This document shows positions 1 through 12,086 of a stretch of DNA of 64,000 nt, one piece after another. The translations under genes and the position numbers were made by a program. The notes under the pieces are model-generated. The model was not told the DNA's origin. It worked only from the letters and a program-made list of their open reading frames with translations, and did no database searches. The DNA is taken from NCBI RefSeq assembly GCF_032118995.1, contig NC_092667.1:5448931-5512930 (forward strand). Direction: 5' to 3'. This DNA comes from Asterias amurensis (lineage: Eukaryota; Echinodermata; Asteroidea; Forcipulatida; Asteriidae). Position 1 is the stretch's first letter. Every line of letters starts with the position of its first letter.

Positions 1-53
1 CATGTGTCTTTGGGTCTCTTATATGTGAGTCATCATAACTTGTGAGTCACTGC

Positions 54-3000
54 TCACGAGTCAACGCTTGTTTCCAGGTGTTCCACCTCTTTAGAGATAT
101 CTTGTAAAGCTCGATCTAGCTCGTCTCTCTCCGACATGATGGAGTGGCTGTACAAGCCCATGTCGAATCCACCAATGGATGACGAAGCCTCGCTGTTGGT
201 GCGTCTTGAACGTTGCGGACTCGTGTAGTAGTAGCTGTTGGCTGCGACGTCTTGGACACCCATTCGCTCCAAGACGTTTTCAAAATAGTCGATATCCTTC
301 TCGGGGATGTAGGGTCTCATCCCTGAGATAATTTGAAAGTAAAAGATAGAATAATCAGGCTTTACATTACGTGTGTCACCAATTAAAGACACTGGACACC
401 TTTGGTAATTTTCAAAGACCAGTATTTTCACTTGGTGTATCCCAACATGTGCATAAAATAACAAATCTGTGAAACTTTTGACCCAATTGGTCATCAAAGT
501 TCCAAGAGGATAATGAAAGAAAAAACACCCTTGTTGCACAAATTTGTGTGCTTTCAGATGCCTAAAGAAGGCTTCAGGCCTGAAGTCTTTTAATATTTGA
601 GTGAGAAATTACCTCTTACTCAAAAGCTACACACTTTACAGGGAGCCGATTCTCACAATGTTTTGTACTGTCAACAGCTCTCCGAGGTTTTCCTCCCACA
701 TTTACAGCCCTTTTTAAACTACTCTTTTTCCTGAGGGCAACCACAATAAAAAAATAAAAATAACGAAGGAATAAATGAACAAATATGTTCGATATAGAAG
801 AGTTTGCGGTAACACCATGTAATAACAATCTCTAAATGAGTTGGGGGTTTAGAGATTGTTATTACATGGTGTTACCGCAAACTCTTCTATATCTTATCTC
901 CACCATGCAAAGTTTCAAATCCTACTTAAATATGTTCGAGTTTTTACCTGGGAAGAGGAGCTTCCGTTCCGGTCCATAGAGGGTCTGGAGCTTTTTACAG
1001 AAGTCCTTGATGGACCCCGTCTGTCTGTAGTCACGCAGAATCAATGCGAATTGTTGCAGCTCATCGGATGTTAGTTTACTTCGAAGCTGAGCAACGAGAA
1101 CATTAAATTCAACAAACATTTCAGTATAAACTATAGATGGATGGTTCCATAATAATAATATTCAAAATTTTTACTCAGGCCTAATACTTCACTGAGGCAT
1201 CGATATCAACCTCAACCTAAATCATGGAGGTATTGCCGCGAGCCTCATGGTGAAGAGACTTTGGTAAAAAGCTGTTTGCATTACTACTTTTACGAAGCAA
1301 TCATGGTTAAGTGTCTTGCTTAACGACACTGGACACTACTGGTAATTGTCAAAGACCAGTCTTCTCACTTCTTGGTGTATCTCAACGCATAAAATAACAA
1401 ACCTGTGAAAATTTGAGCTTAATTGGTCGCCGAACAGAAAAAACACCCTTTCTCACGAAATTGTATGCTTTCAGATGCTTGATTACAAGACCTCAAATTC
1501 TAAATCTGAGGTCTCAAAATCAAATTCGTTAAAAATTACTTCTTTCTCTAAAACTACTTCACTTCAGAGGGAGCCGTTTCTCACAATGCTTTATACTATC
1601 AACCTCCCCCCATAGCATGTACCAAGTAAGGTTTACCGTTTTATGATAATAGTTATTATGAGTGATTACCAATAGTGTCCACTGCCTTTAAGGAGACAAG
1701 TGTCACAACCGAGACCGAGAGCTTGAGTCCGATGCTCTTAACCGCTGGGCCATGACACACCACAATCTTTCCGGAGGACTGGAGGCATGGGGTTGGACTG
1801 GGGATGGTTTTATTGACTCTTACCACTTCTATATACTCCTGTAGTAGGAACTTGGCTGTCACACTGAGATCATCCATGCTATTGCTTTGCCTCATTGCGG
1901 GTGAGCTTGGGTCAGGCCTGTAATAAATGCACATCAAATCAAACAGTTGATAAATGAATCTCAAAAAATGGTTTATTGTATTTATAATGATAATATTGAC
2001 TGCCTCATGCTATCGGGCAATCTCGATGGTCTAGTTGGTATGACATTGCTTTAGAATTGAAAAGGTTGTGGGTTTGAATCCCACCCGAGAAATATGCCTG
2101 TGATTTTTTTTTTCCACAGATACAGTGCTAACACACATTGGTGTATTTGGGTAAAACCAAAAGAATACATATATTAAATGATAATATATGATAATATTAA
2201 TAACAGAAGGTTCTTACATAGTGCCTTATCACACCCCTAGGGATGTGTCTAAGCAATCCGTATTTTTTTTCCTGCAAGTTTTGTGGAGCTATGTTTTTGA
2301 AGTATGAGACCTATTCCTTCATAGCAATATGTAATGGTTTACAAGGTGCTGTGGTGCAATATGCAGCCAATCAAACCAGGAACTCAAGGCGAGCCGTTTC
2401 CCTTTAAGTTTACACAGAACACAGGACCTATGGAGTTATGGCCCATCCAAGAAAGACTCTGCTAAGGTTCAAATGTCAGGCCATTAACTACTTGTTCTTC
2501 TTATATACCATAGGTCCTTTTGGTTGGTAAGCACTTTACACCAGCTAATTCTATTTCCCCCAAAAAAACAAACAAAAGTAATTGATTTGTAAACTTACGA
2601 TGGAGGTTGGAAGACATCTAGATCTAGCGGTGTTCTACTTACAACACTTCTTGACACTGTTGACAAAAACATCAAAATACATTAGGGCAAACACATATTC
2701 AATATAATAAAAATAATGATCGTTTTTTATAATCACAGTTTACACACCCGAAGGGCATCTAAAAGCGCTTCCAACATTATTACCACTGGTCAATGGGCCA
2801 TTTAACTCATTCCTTAAACCATCTTAGCTCCCTAGGGAGTATACACCCTGTGCAACAAATATGAGCACACTGAGCTAAATCAATCACACAAACCATCTCT
2901 GCCCTCACAGGTACCCATTTACCCCTGGGTAGAGAGAAGCAATTATAGTAAAGTGTCTTGCTCAGGGATAAAAGTGTCACGATCGGGACTCGAACCCACA

Positions 3001-6000
3001 CTATGCTGAACAGAAACACAAGAGCTTGAATCTGGTGAACGCAACCACTTGGCCACGACACACTGCGTAGCAGTCTGTCGTTGGCCACGACACACTGCGT
3101 AGTAGTGTGTCGTGGCCAAGTAGTGTGTACAGTATTGTATACAGTCCCAGGCTACCATGGTGATGTAAAGGCTTTTTCAAACACAGTATCAACCTCTACC
3201 CTCGCAGGTATCTATTTATACCCCTGGGTGATGAGAAGCAATTATGGTGAATGACTTACCACTGCCTAGAGATGTGTTCCTCGCTGCCCTTATGATACTT
3301 TGATCAAAGTATTTCATTGTGAGTTCAGTGTAAACTAGGTAGAAGATTTGTTGTGACAGCGCGCATACTCCATCTGCACCTTCCTGTTACGACAATCACA
3401 GAAATATTTAAAGGGTTTGGCTACTTTTTGTACGACACAAACACAAACGTCCACAGATTTAACTTACATTACACAGTTAAAAGAAATATTATAGAATTGG
3501 TAAGAAAAAAACTTGTGTAAGATCGCATATTTACATCAAACTTACACGTTCTAATGATGATGATAGTAGAAAAAATCCCTTGAAATATTTCTGTCCGGAA
3601 TGTCATATTTGATGAGAAATAAATAATCTAATTTCACATTTGGAGTGTATTGTTCAGTGAGCGTTTTGTTAACAGAGTGCTAAAAAGTTACTTTTTTTAT
3701 AAATACCACGTACCTTCGAGTGGCACTCACACACAACCAGCTTACATTCCTCCTGCTGGCTGTCGCTTGCTGTGAGAATAAAAATGAATTTTAATACAGT
3801 AATTATTTCACAACTCATATCTCTATCTCGAGTTCCCCAAGCTTAGTGGTTTGCAGGGCACTGCTATCGCCACCCTGAGCTTCCAAGCAAGCAAGCTTGT
3901 CCTCTGAGAGCCTAAGCATGGCTGAGCTTAAAGAGGTCAAAGGGCACCACACTTATGTTAATCTACTAAGAAGGGACACTGGGTTTGTGACAGCTGGAGA
4001 AATATCTATATGCATGACTTTTGTCAAGTGATGAACTGAGGAGGAGAGTCGGAGTGGAGGAGAGTCGGAGTGGAGGGGATCCGCACCGTATTGAGGAGGC
4101 ACAGGCTTAGGTGGTTTGGGTCATGTGATGGAGAGAAAGGCAAATGCCATCTGGGTCAAGACGTGTACCAACATTCTGGCTGACCGCGCAAGACCTGGCA
4201 GAGCTCAGTGTCAAATGACATACACAGCTTGGAGTCGATGCAAAGGAAGCGATGGACAGGGCAAGGTGGAGGAGAGCCATAGGGAGAAAGCAGGCCGACC
4301 CGGATAGACTGGACAATGGCCTCAAAACCGACATGATAATGATGATAAGGGAGAGAGAGATCTGGGTCGAGTCTTCCGAATTTTAGATCAAGACTCACCG
4401 ATTTTGAAAACGACGAGGTGCTGACCGTCGTCTCTGATGTAACTCACTGCAGCAATGTCATGGATAGGAAGCCTCACTAACGTCTCCTAAAGGGTGGTTA
4501 ACAAAACTTTATTAGTGTCAAGTTCCTGGACTGTGAGAGCAATCTTGAAAACTGATTTGCATCGAGGCGTATCATGGCTAAGCGGTTAAGAGCACCAGAC
4601 GGAAGCTCTGATGTTTCTGATCAGCAGGGTGTGGCTTTGAGTCCAAGCCGAGACACCTTGAGCAATACACTTAACCATAATGCTCCGTCCTTCGAATAGG
4701 ACATAAAGCGGCTAGTCCTGTATTTTGTGCACTGCATGTAAAAGAACAACCCTCTGCACTTATTAAAAAGAGAAAGGGGTTCGCGCTGATTTTTCTTGAT
4801 TGATTGGCAGCATAATGCGCCACATCACCTTGTAAAGCGTTACATTGTGCTATGTAAAAGGAGTATATCTCATAATTCAAATGTAGTCTGTCATACCTTG
4901 CAGGAAAGTACTGTATGTTACAGTGCCTTGAGAGCGTCAATATGAATCCACGATATAAGAAGCCACTATTATTATATGGCATTTACTTAGTAGTATGACC
5001 AACTGCTACAAGTGCTTACCTCACCATCTCTCCTGACTATTTTCATCTGTCTGGCTGATACGGATAAGATTGCATCATACTTGGTCTCTCTGGTGCTCCA
5101 TGGAAGCAAGCCTTGTTTCTTCATACAAAAGAGAAAAAGACAAAAATATGTGAGGGGTAAGAGGATTGTGGTTTTGAGGTTAGGGGTGGGTTTGGGGTTG
5201 TCGTACAGAATTTAAAAGAACCCAGTGCACTTATTGTTAGAACGGCTGCATATTGCACCACAGCACTTTGTAAACCATTACATGGTGCTTTAAAGGAGTA
5301 GGTCTCATACTTCAAAAACGTAGCTCCACAAAACTTGCAGGACAGAATACTGAGCGATTTGATATGCCCTTAGGGATGTGATAAAGCGCTTTATCTTCAA
5401 GTACGCGCTAATCCTCCAATCAGATTCGCAGAATGGAGTGGTGATAAAAACCTATACTGCACGGCTAATATCACTACCATGCGTCTTGTGTGTTCTATGT
5501 CACGCGCCAAGTTTACTTGAAGATAAATACGTTATCACACGCGCGCTCGTGGAAATACGGAAACTAAACCGCATCTGCGTCCCATATCCAACTCGGCCTT
5601 GGACGCAGAAGCGCTATATTTTTCCGTATTCCACTCACGCTTGTGTGATAACTTATAGTATCAGAACACAGTATTATTATTATTATTACCTTGGCTTTAT
5701 CAACGATTCGAAGCAGCTCAGTTCTCTTTGTTGGATCCAGACCATAGGACACCTTGGGTATAATGCCTAGAAACTGAAGAGACAAATTAATGAAAAATAG
5801 AATTAGCTGTTGCAAACAACTTACCAACTGATGGTATTTATGCATCAAATAGTTAAAGGGAAGGTACACATTTGGTAATTGTCAAAGACCAGTGTCCTCA
5901 CTTGGTGTATCCCATCATCACAAGCATAAAATAACAAGCCTGTGAAAATTTGAGCTCAATTCGTCATTGGAGTTGCGAGAAAATGATGGGGGAATTTTTT

Positions 6001-7181
6001 TTTTAAAGTGTTAACTTTGTTTAATAGAAATACCTTGATTGCAATTTCGATGAAGCTATCGATAAGTAGCTGTGGATCAACCTTGTACTCAGGGGGAGTG
6101 AGCTCGGCAGTCTTTAAAGCTCGCCGATTTTCCGGCATGCTGTGATGCTGCAACTGCACAGGATTTTCCTGGGAGCCTCGATTGGGAGCACGACCCTTGT
6201 CTTTGTCTTTGTTGAAAAGACCCTTTAGCCCTCCTTGCTGATGATGACAAAACATAAAGTACGACAATGTTATGATCGTCAAGACTATTGACTGCGTAGT
6301 CGAGTCGATCGTGTCAACCATGACTACAAACAAAATAGTCGCGCCGTGACTACTTAAAGAAAAGTTGCAACTCCCTGTTTGGTGAACCAATGTGTCGCTC
6401 ATAACAACATAAATTACTTATGAAACACATCAAGCATCAGTGACACAACCTTTTAATCGTTTTCAGCACAAATTTTACTATTTTGTGCCTGCGCCGCGGC
6501 AAACAATATGCCGCAAAAAATGCAATGCATCTTGGGAGTTAAAAATAAGTTGTGACAAGTGTCAAATTCGCAACTATTTGAGGCGTAACCTACTCCACTA
6601 ATCACCAAGGCTTAACAAGTTACGAATAAACGACAACTTAACAAGTGAATTTGACAAACAGTAAAGTTTGTTGATCTGAAAAATCGGGAAAACAATTATT
6701 TTTTGCTAACCCAACTACCAAACCTTTCAACAAAGCACAACCATTATATGGTAACAGCATTGCTAAAACCCCATTGTCATAATCCTTCAAAACATTCTCG
6801 TCAAGGTCTCATTTCAGATGTCAAATATTTTTTCACGAAACAGATGCAGTCTGAGCAACGGTAACTGTTGATAAAGCAGTTGGGTGTGGTCGCTTTGTTC
6901 GTTAACTTAAATGGCCAACCCGTAATATCTGACACATACCGTGCCTAGCTTTGTTATTTAACTTCCGAATGCAGATATTTTCTAGTCTCCAAATACTACA
7001 CAAAAGTGATACGCGTTGAACTTGTGAATGTTGTTTTACACTTACGGGCTTCAATGTAAAGCGGCCATTTTGTTTTTATATCGAATAATCGTCGAGAGTC
7101 GAGGCTGAAAACACACCAAAATAATATTTTCCTCACCTTTTTCGACGAAGCTTTTGGAACAATTTCTTCTTCCATACCCAT
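54..7181 (-). CDS. CCM2: CCM2 (malcavernin) scaffold protein, 11 coding exons
   Basis: Cytoplasmic adaptor of the cerebral cavernous malformation complex; in vertebrates its PTB domain binds KRIT1 and its C-terminal harmonin-homology domain binds MEKK3. Coding exons in transcript order: 7181-7137, 6237-6034, 5773-5690, 5118-5020, 4486-4399, 3769-3714, 3383-3260, 2656-2599, 1917-1824, 1086-948, 322-54. All junctions keep frame with GT/AG and give 419 residues (human about 444). The PTB region is about residues 84-235, with [17 protein letters not shown] and [20 protein letters not shown]. The harmonin-homology region is about 265-355, with [17 protein letters not shown] and [20 protein letters not shown]. 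The start is an ATG at 7181; the next in-frame ATG (7175) gives MEEE, as in human, and is equally plausible. An acidic Ser-rich tail ends at the TGA at 54. The introns are loaded with SINEs and MITEs. Poly(A) site and promoter are not resolved. Confidence 0.93.
383..690 (+). mobile_element. TTAA-type MITE, 3' truncated
   Basis: Member of the window's commonest repeat family, whose full copies run from TTAAAGGCAGTGGACACTAT to its inverted complement. This copy begins at TTAA (383-386) and loses homology near 690. It lies in CCM2 intron 10 and is a diverged, older copy. Confidence 0.7.
791..893. repeat. Perfect 46-bp inverted repeat (hairpin), 11-nt loop
   Basis: Positions 791-836 are exactly complementary to 848-893, separated by an 11-base T/G-rich loop. 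It sits in CCM2 intron 10, 55 bases downstream of the exon 10 donor in transcript terms. Sequence following the hairpin (CACCATGCAAAGTTTC) recurs near 9650 and 9850 and in their duplicates, so it is part of a dispersed repeat. Confidence 0.9.
1320..1691 (+). mobile_element. TTAA-type MITE, full length
   Basis: About 372 bp in CCM2 intron 9, with TTAA at both ends (1320-1323 and 1688-1691). The ends carry the family's GGACACTA-type inverted repeats. The target sequence is that of piggyBac-like elements; no coding capacity. Confidence 0.8.
1692..1760 (-). mobile_element. tRNA-like SINE head fragment
   Basis: Read on the minus strand this resembles a degraded tRNA-Leu-type head, with TGGCCCAGCGGTTAAGAGC as a box A-like segment. 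It directly abuts the preceding MITE. Box B is poor, so a functional tRNA is unlikely. Confidence 0.45.
2021..2165 (+). mobile_element. tRNA-derived SINE with recognisable tRNA head
   Basis: The first 70 bases fold like a tRNA: TCTCG pairs with CGAGA at the acceptor ends, and the T arm is GTGGG-TTTGAAT-CCCAC. A non-tRNA tail follows (TACAGTGCTAACACACATTG). The same tail occurs in reverse at about 12600-12645, in the intron of X1, which marks it as a dispersed SINE rather than a tRNA gene. It lies in CCM2 intron 8. Confidence 0.7.
2275..2425 (-). mobile_element. SINE body fragment, reverse
   Basis: Matches in reverse the body of the SINE at 4565-4978 (TTTACAAGGTGCTGTGGTGC and a GAAGTATGAGACCTATTCCTT-like stretch). 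It lies in CCM2 intron 8. Confidence 0.55.
2880..3115 (-). mobile_element. tRNA-derived SINE, reverse
   Basis: On the minus strand it starts with a Leu-type tRNA-like head (TCGTGGCCAAGTGGTTGCGT as box A region, GGGTTCGAGTCCC as box B). A body follows that includes the complement of CAGGTACCCATTTACCCCTG. A short direct duplication of the head flanks it (CACGACACACTGCGTAGYAG, twice at 3055-3105). CCM2 intron 7. Confidence 0.6.
4565..4978 (+). mobile_element. tRNA-derived SINE, near full length
   Basis: The head has a box A-like ATGGCTAAGCGGTTAAGAGC and a degenerate box B (TTTGAGTCC). The body has AAGAGAAAGGGGTTCGCGC and the tail ends in ATT repeats. Related copies: 5213-5350, 2275-2425 (reverse) and 63523-63925. 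CCM2 intron 4. Confidence 0.7.
5213..5350 (+). mobile_element. SINE body fragment
   Basis: Carries AACCCAGTGCACTTATTG, CATATTGCACCACAGCACTT and AGGAGTAGGTCTCATACTTC, matching the body of the 4565-4978 SINE. No tRNA head is present. CCM2 intron 3. Confidence 0.6.
5853..6012 (+). mobile_element. TTAA-type MITE, truncated
   Basis: Begins at TTAA (5853) and carries GTCAAAGACCAGTGTCCTCA, then loses homology at an A/T run near 6000. CCM2 intron 2. Confidence 0.6.
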
Positions 7182-7528
7182 GGCATGTAATTTCGACTTC
7201 AAGGAGTACTTGAGTGTGTGTTTTCCCTTCTAAAATACATAATTTATCTGGAAAATTGTGGCCCACAGTTGCCCTACCGATGTCGCGCGTCGTCTGCTGT
7301 AAATGTTGTTATAAGCCCTTTTCGAAACCACGGCTTTGGCTTTGGGTTCGGCCCCGCGGTTGTTTCGAATTATTTGCATGTACGCACTCAAGAATCCAAA
7401 ACAGAAGCCGTAATTTCGTAAAGGCTTTATAAACACACATACACACACTACTGTGTTAACTGGTACTTGAAGGGTACGGGACCAGTGAATTTCCCAATGT
7501 TTATTTTTGTGTGTAGATCAGAGGCTCG
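7182..7528. other. Region upstream of CCM2, no gene seen
   Basis: Presumed CCM2 promoter and 5' UTR, although I cannot place a TSS. At about 7310-7430 lies a hairpin-type repeat (CTTTTCGAAACCACGGCTTT and a partial inverted partner). It is related to the block at about 58328-58495 in R4 intron 5. Confidence 0.5.
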
Positions 7529-7617
7529 AAGTACGTGTCAAAATGAATCACTTTTAGTTTATTTTGTTAAAAGTTAAACCGAACAATAAGCAAAACGAAG
7601 CAAAACGATGAATGAAT
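7529..7617. repeat. Left arm of ~89-bp direct repeat flanking the 2.8-kb copied block
   Basis: Nearly identical in direct orientation to 10424-10512. The two arms bracket the block copied from upstream of X2. Confidence 0.85.
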
Positions 7618-8920
7618 CGGGGTATCGGGGGGGGGGGGGGGGGGGGGCTGACCAATACCTTGATACATTGAAGGTTCAGGTTGACTCGGTAACTGTGCCC
7701 AACTTCACAGAGCTGTTTAAAACAGAAAAAGTTGCGTAAAAAACTTGTGCTAATCAACAAAAAGCAGGATAGGCCTACCACTCACAGGCGCTATAAAAAA
7801 AGCCGTTACCTTCATACATGTTGTACTAAGCTAATTGTTGCATTTAAGCAGCTCTACAAAGTTGGGCCCTTAAGTTTGTTAAAAAGTCTGGATTTTTGTT
7901 TGTAACTTTCAGGATTGAACTGGGTGCCAGAGGGCCTGACTCATTTCTAGGTCAGCTCTGACCCACCTTGGTCAGGCTGACTCAGCAACTGGTCAAAATG
8001 CACAACAACCTAGCCTGGCACCCTGTGTTCTCCATACGTTTTGGGGACACAGAACGGCTTCTAATTGCAAGTTACATGTTTATACCTCTCTCTGGGGGAG
8101 GGGGGGGGGGCTGGGATAGCGTCATATGTTATAAACACTGTGCACTCATTGATTTCCGGAAGGAAAACACAAAAACAATTCACAGATATTTTTGTGGTTA
8201 GGATTCGAACCCACGACCCAGCGTTTGCTTTAAAAACAATCCGTAGATTACTTTATTAGTATTATATTCTTTATCATTGCTTGATATTATGCAACATTAT
8301 TATTCTATAGTACCAGTCATAATTACTGGCCAAACAATTTTAGAAATGATTTTCTATAATCGTAATATTTCTGTTATACACTTATGGAGAAATTTATTAA
8401 AGCAAAACAAAATCATGAAACGATGGTTCACTTGTTGTCATCATTTGTATGTGTAGATTAACCGTTTTAAATTTTAAGGGAATATCTAGGTCGGTTTTCC
8501 CGTGACAAAACAAAAGGAACAAGTGAAAAAATAACGAACGAAACAAGACAATGAATAATCATGTTGGGTTATTTTCTTAATTGGGTCTTTTTCAAGTACG
8601 AGAAGTTAATACTGGGAAGGACAAACAATAATTTACCCAACAAAAGGATAAACTCTGACGTACCAACGAAAAGATCTCACTGAACGTGTACTCTATCTAC
8701 ATAAGAACAAATTACTTGTTGTTGCAAGACGTGTTGCAACGAAGCCAAAGTATGCACCGCACCAAAAAAGTCAAGGGCGAAATAAATACAAACTAGGAGA
8801 AAACTGTTTTGAGTGTAAATATATTGACTTTCTCCAGAAAACGATCAGAGCATACTAGTACTACTGGTCGAAACGTGTAATTGAAACGAACAGTTCTTTT
8901 TAGCACTACTCCCAACTCAA

Positions 8921-9632
8921 TTAGAGTACTGGACACTATTGGTAATTACTCAAAATAACTGTTGGCAAAAAACATTGCTTGGTAACGAGCAATGGAGAGA
9001 GCTGTTGATGGCATAAAACATTGTGAGATACTGCTCCCTCTGAAGTAACGTAGTTTTTGATAAGGAGGAATTTATCACTGAAATATTTGAATTAAATTTG
9101 AGACCTCGATCAGCTAAGCTCTATAAAAGCCCTTAACTTGTGCGAAAAGAGCATTTTTTCTTGTATTATTCTTTCGCGACGTTGACGATCAACAGACGAT
9201 GTGACCTGTGACATCACAGTTTACAAAAGAGCCACAGAGCCTGTACTTCATGCAGGCGTGATTTGTACACAGCCAAATGGAATTAGAAAACATGAAATCT
9301 TATATTCTATGGAGATTGCACTGTCCAATTCTCATCAAATTTTGATATGACGAAAGGGGGCACATCTCAAAACTTGACCAGATTTACTGTCATACCTCTT
9401 GGTTTTATGTGGAAATTATGATACAAACTTTCAACTTTCCCATATAGGACCAGTGTAGTATCTTGCCTGCCAGAATACTGAAAGAATGTACAAGGCCACA
9501 CTTATTGTAAACAAGGTTCACATGGTCTATTGAGCTCAAATGTTCACTGGTTTGTTTTTTATGCATATGTTGAGATACTCCAAGTGAGAAGACTGGTCTG
9601 AGACAATTACCAAAGGTGTCCAGTGCCTTTAA
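8921..9632 (-). mobile_element. Long (~710 bp) MITE of the TTAA family
   Basis: Ends carry the inverted GGACACTATTGGTAATTACT and AGGTGTCCAGTGCCTTTAAC. It is nearly twice the length of ordinary ~390-bp copies because of extra internal sequence (ATGACGAAAGGGGGCACATC). Its duplicate is 15934-16644. It could be an older or longer parent form. Confidence 0.7.
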
Positions 9633-10181
9633 CTATACCGTATTTCTACCATGCAAAGTTTGAAATTCTACTTATTATTAAATAAATTTAACCCAATGGT
9701 TCAGTGAATGTGTTTGGACACGATTTGAGCAGAAAGGCCAAGGGGTGCAAGCTTGGGTATCGCCCGGTACCAGTCCACGGAGTGGAACGTCGTCGGTACG
9801 GAGTGCGGAAAATACATCACTCCATGTTACCGCAAACCTTACTATCACCATGCAAAGTTGCAATTCTTATTTTTTAATAATTTAATTTACCCTGCTCTGG
9901 TGATATCAACTTACGAGTGAACGTGTTTGGACACGATTTGAGCAGAAGGTCATTGGGGGGAGGGGGGGGGCAAGCAGTGGTATCACCCGGTACCAGTCCA
10001 CGGAGTGGAACGTCGTGGTACGGAGCAAAATACATTTACTTCGTGATGCCTTTTCCGTATAAATGTCCGCAAGGGAGTTTGGAATACGAAGGGTGGGAAA
10101 GGGCCTTGACAGTAATTCTCACATTCACCTATAGGTCGACGTACCCATTGTTTAATACCAAGGCAAGAAGAGATTGCCCCT

Positions 10182-10260
10182 GATTGGCTTACAGTGTGCG
10201 TGTTGCGTCTTAAATACGCACATTTATGTTAATTAGCCCCGCGCTTGTCCTGGAATAAAA
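10182..10260 (+). promoter_or_regulatory. Orphan copy of X2 core promoter
   Basis: Has an inverted CCAAT box (GATTGG, 10182), a CATTTATGTTAATTAG segment and an AATAAAA TATA-like box (10254). Identical or nearly so to 17186-17264. Confidence 0.5.
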
Positions 10261-10412
10261 TGTGAGGGGCGGGCGGGGAGCCCCGATTTACTTGCAAGGT
10301 TCCATCATCCACAACACTGTTGAGGGGGAAAACGTGAGAGTGCAGATGAAAATAAGTTTGTGGGAGCTTTCTTTTCAGTTTTACACGATAAATCTGGAGA
10401 TTTTCCAGCGAT

Positions 10413-10450
10413 ATGGAGCGATTGAAGTATGTGTCAAAATGAATCACTTT
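10413..10450 (+). pseudogene. Truncated first exon of an X-family gene
   Basis: Contains the start ATG and next 8 bases of X2 (10413-10423), then passes into unrelated sequence and meets an in-frame TGA after nine codons. The promoter above it is complete, so transcription is possible but no X protein can result. Confidence 0.75.
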
Positions 10451-10512
10451 TAGTTTATTTTGTTAAAAGTTAAACCGAACAATAAGCAAAACGAAGCAAA
10501 ACGATGAATGAA
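10424..10512. repeat. Right arm of ~89-bp direct repeat
   Basis: Partner of 7529-7617, immediately after the truncated X exon. Confidence 0.85.
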
Positions 10513-10799
10513 TTAGATGTGCAATGAATGTCTAACAGTGAAACTATAAATTAAATCACGGGGAAAGAAAACTAAATAATGAAAATTATTTTGCGGACCT
10601 TAAAAATGTCGTTTTTTGTTTATTGATGTGCTCCTGCTTTTTTTCTTCTGAGTTGTTGCTGACGGTAGAAATGTCGCGAGAAAGTGAGAACACAAATAAT
10701 GAATAACATAATGGTAGACCATGAAATGAAAAGAAAAAAAACAACAACAGTGGGTGGGCGTGGCTTAGAGTTTAAATGGAGGAAGGGGCGGTGTCAATG

Positions 10800-11240
10800 T
10801 CCTCTATGCAATACTATCCGGAGAACATGATTGCATATGCAATAATGTTCGCCGGACGGTTTTGCATAAGCAATCGTGTCCGCCCGGACGCTGCTGCTTA
10901 ATGCAATTGTGTCCGCCCGGACACATTTGCACATGTTGTGTCCGCCCCCGTGCAATTAAACGCCCATGGTCGACGGAACTCGTTCGCCATTTTTTTACAA
11001 GCTAAGTGCATGTCATGAATGACATGGGAAATGTTCGGCCGTTGGGTATTCGCTGCAATCATAAAATACGTGTGAATATTCACGCGCTCACATGTACAGC
11101 CATGTACACGTCTGCCGATTGCATATGCAAAAGTGTCCGGAGCGGACAGTATTGCATGGCGGACACAATTGCATCTGACACCAGCACCGCCCTTTACTGA
11201 CGTCGTGTACATCATATACATCATCGATGGCAATAACAAT
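10800..11240. repeat. Cluster of TGTCCG/CGGACA palindromes
   Basis: Repeated short units built from GCAATTGTGTCCGCCCGGAC and inverted variants, interleaved with TTGCATATGCAA. A homologous block lies in reverse at about 30697-30768 near the ODC-like gene. Probably a foldback element; no coding potential. Confidence 0.55.
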
Positions 11241-11538
11241 GTTAGATTAATAAATTTAAAGCATTTTTGCGAGCAAATAATTACCTAAATCTATGCAATC
11301 ATAACCTGGGATTGTTAACAACACACTCAGACAAACAAAAAGACGTCGACAAAAAAAAAATTCTTGCTCTTAACTTTGGGGGAAAAACAACCTTCTTAAA
11401 CAGGTGCTAAACAATGGCCACATGGGCCTTGCAACCAAAGAAGCCCCCTCGCTGCGCAGGGGCAGTGCCGTGCTTGGCACGAAACGTCACGGCGTTCTCC
11501 AGAGGAAAAACTGGAAAGCTACAAGGGCGGTTCAATAC

Positions 11539-11923
11539 TTAAAGACACTGGACACTTGGTATAATTGTCAAAGACCAGTCTCCTCACTTGGTGTATCTCA
11601 ACATATGAATAAAATAACAAACCTGTGAAAATTTGAGCTCAATCGGACATCGAAGTTGCAAGAAACCATGAAAGAAAAAACATTCTTGTCACACGAAGTT
11701 GTGTGCTTTTTTGATTGTTGATTTCGAGACCTCAAATTCTAAACTTGAGGTCTCGAAATCAAATTCGTGGAAAATTACTTCTATCTGAAAACTACGTTAC
11801 TTCAGAGGGAGCAGTTTCTCCATTGTTTGATACTATCAACCTCTTTCCCCATTACTTGTTACCAAGTAAGGTTTTATGCTATAATTATTTTGAGTAATTA
11901 CCAATAGTGTCCACTGCCTTTAA
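11539..11923 (+). mobile_element. TTAA-type MITE, full length
   Basis: 385 bp with TTAA at both ends (11539-11542, 11920-11923), GGACACTT-type termini and an internal GAGACCTCAAATTCTAAACT palindrome. Lies between the orphan promoter and X1. Confidence 0.85.
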
Positions 11924-12086
11924 GATTAAATATGACTCTAAGGTATGAAATCACATGTTCGTGGATACTTTTCTGTAGTTCACACAAAACAAGTGCCAAG
12001 GTAATTTGAATTCACAAGGTTGAAAAACAGGACCTTGACAGTTTTCAGTGATCTCTAGGGCTGCTAAGTCAAGGAGGGATGCCTTT

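Larger units (their letters stand above)
7618..10423 (+). repeat. Segmental duplication, copy A (X2 upstream region)
   Basis: Nearly identical by eye to 14645-17427 throughout, including poly-G tracts, a long MITE and the X2 promoter. Homology stops abruptly after 11 bases of the X2 coding sequence, at 10423. The few differences are mostly short indels in G or A runs, so the copy is recent. Confidence 0.9.

Noticed and set aside
2021-2090. Functional tRNA gene
   Set aside because: Acceptor and T stems pair, but the anticodon arm is poor and a SINE tail repeated elsewhere follows.
5378-5770. 130-codon plus-strand frame
   Set aside because: Antisense to CCM2 exon 3 and its flanking introns, no independent support.
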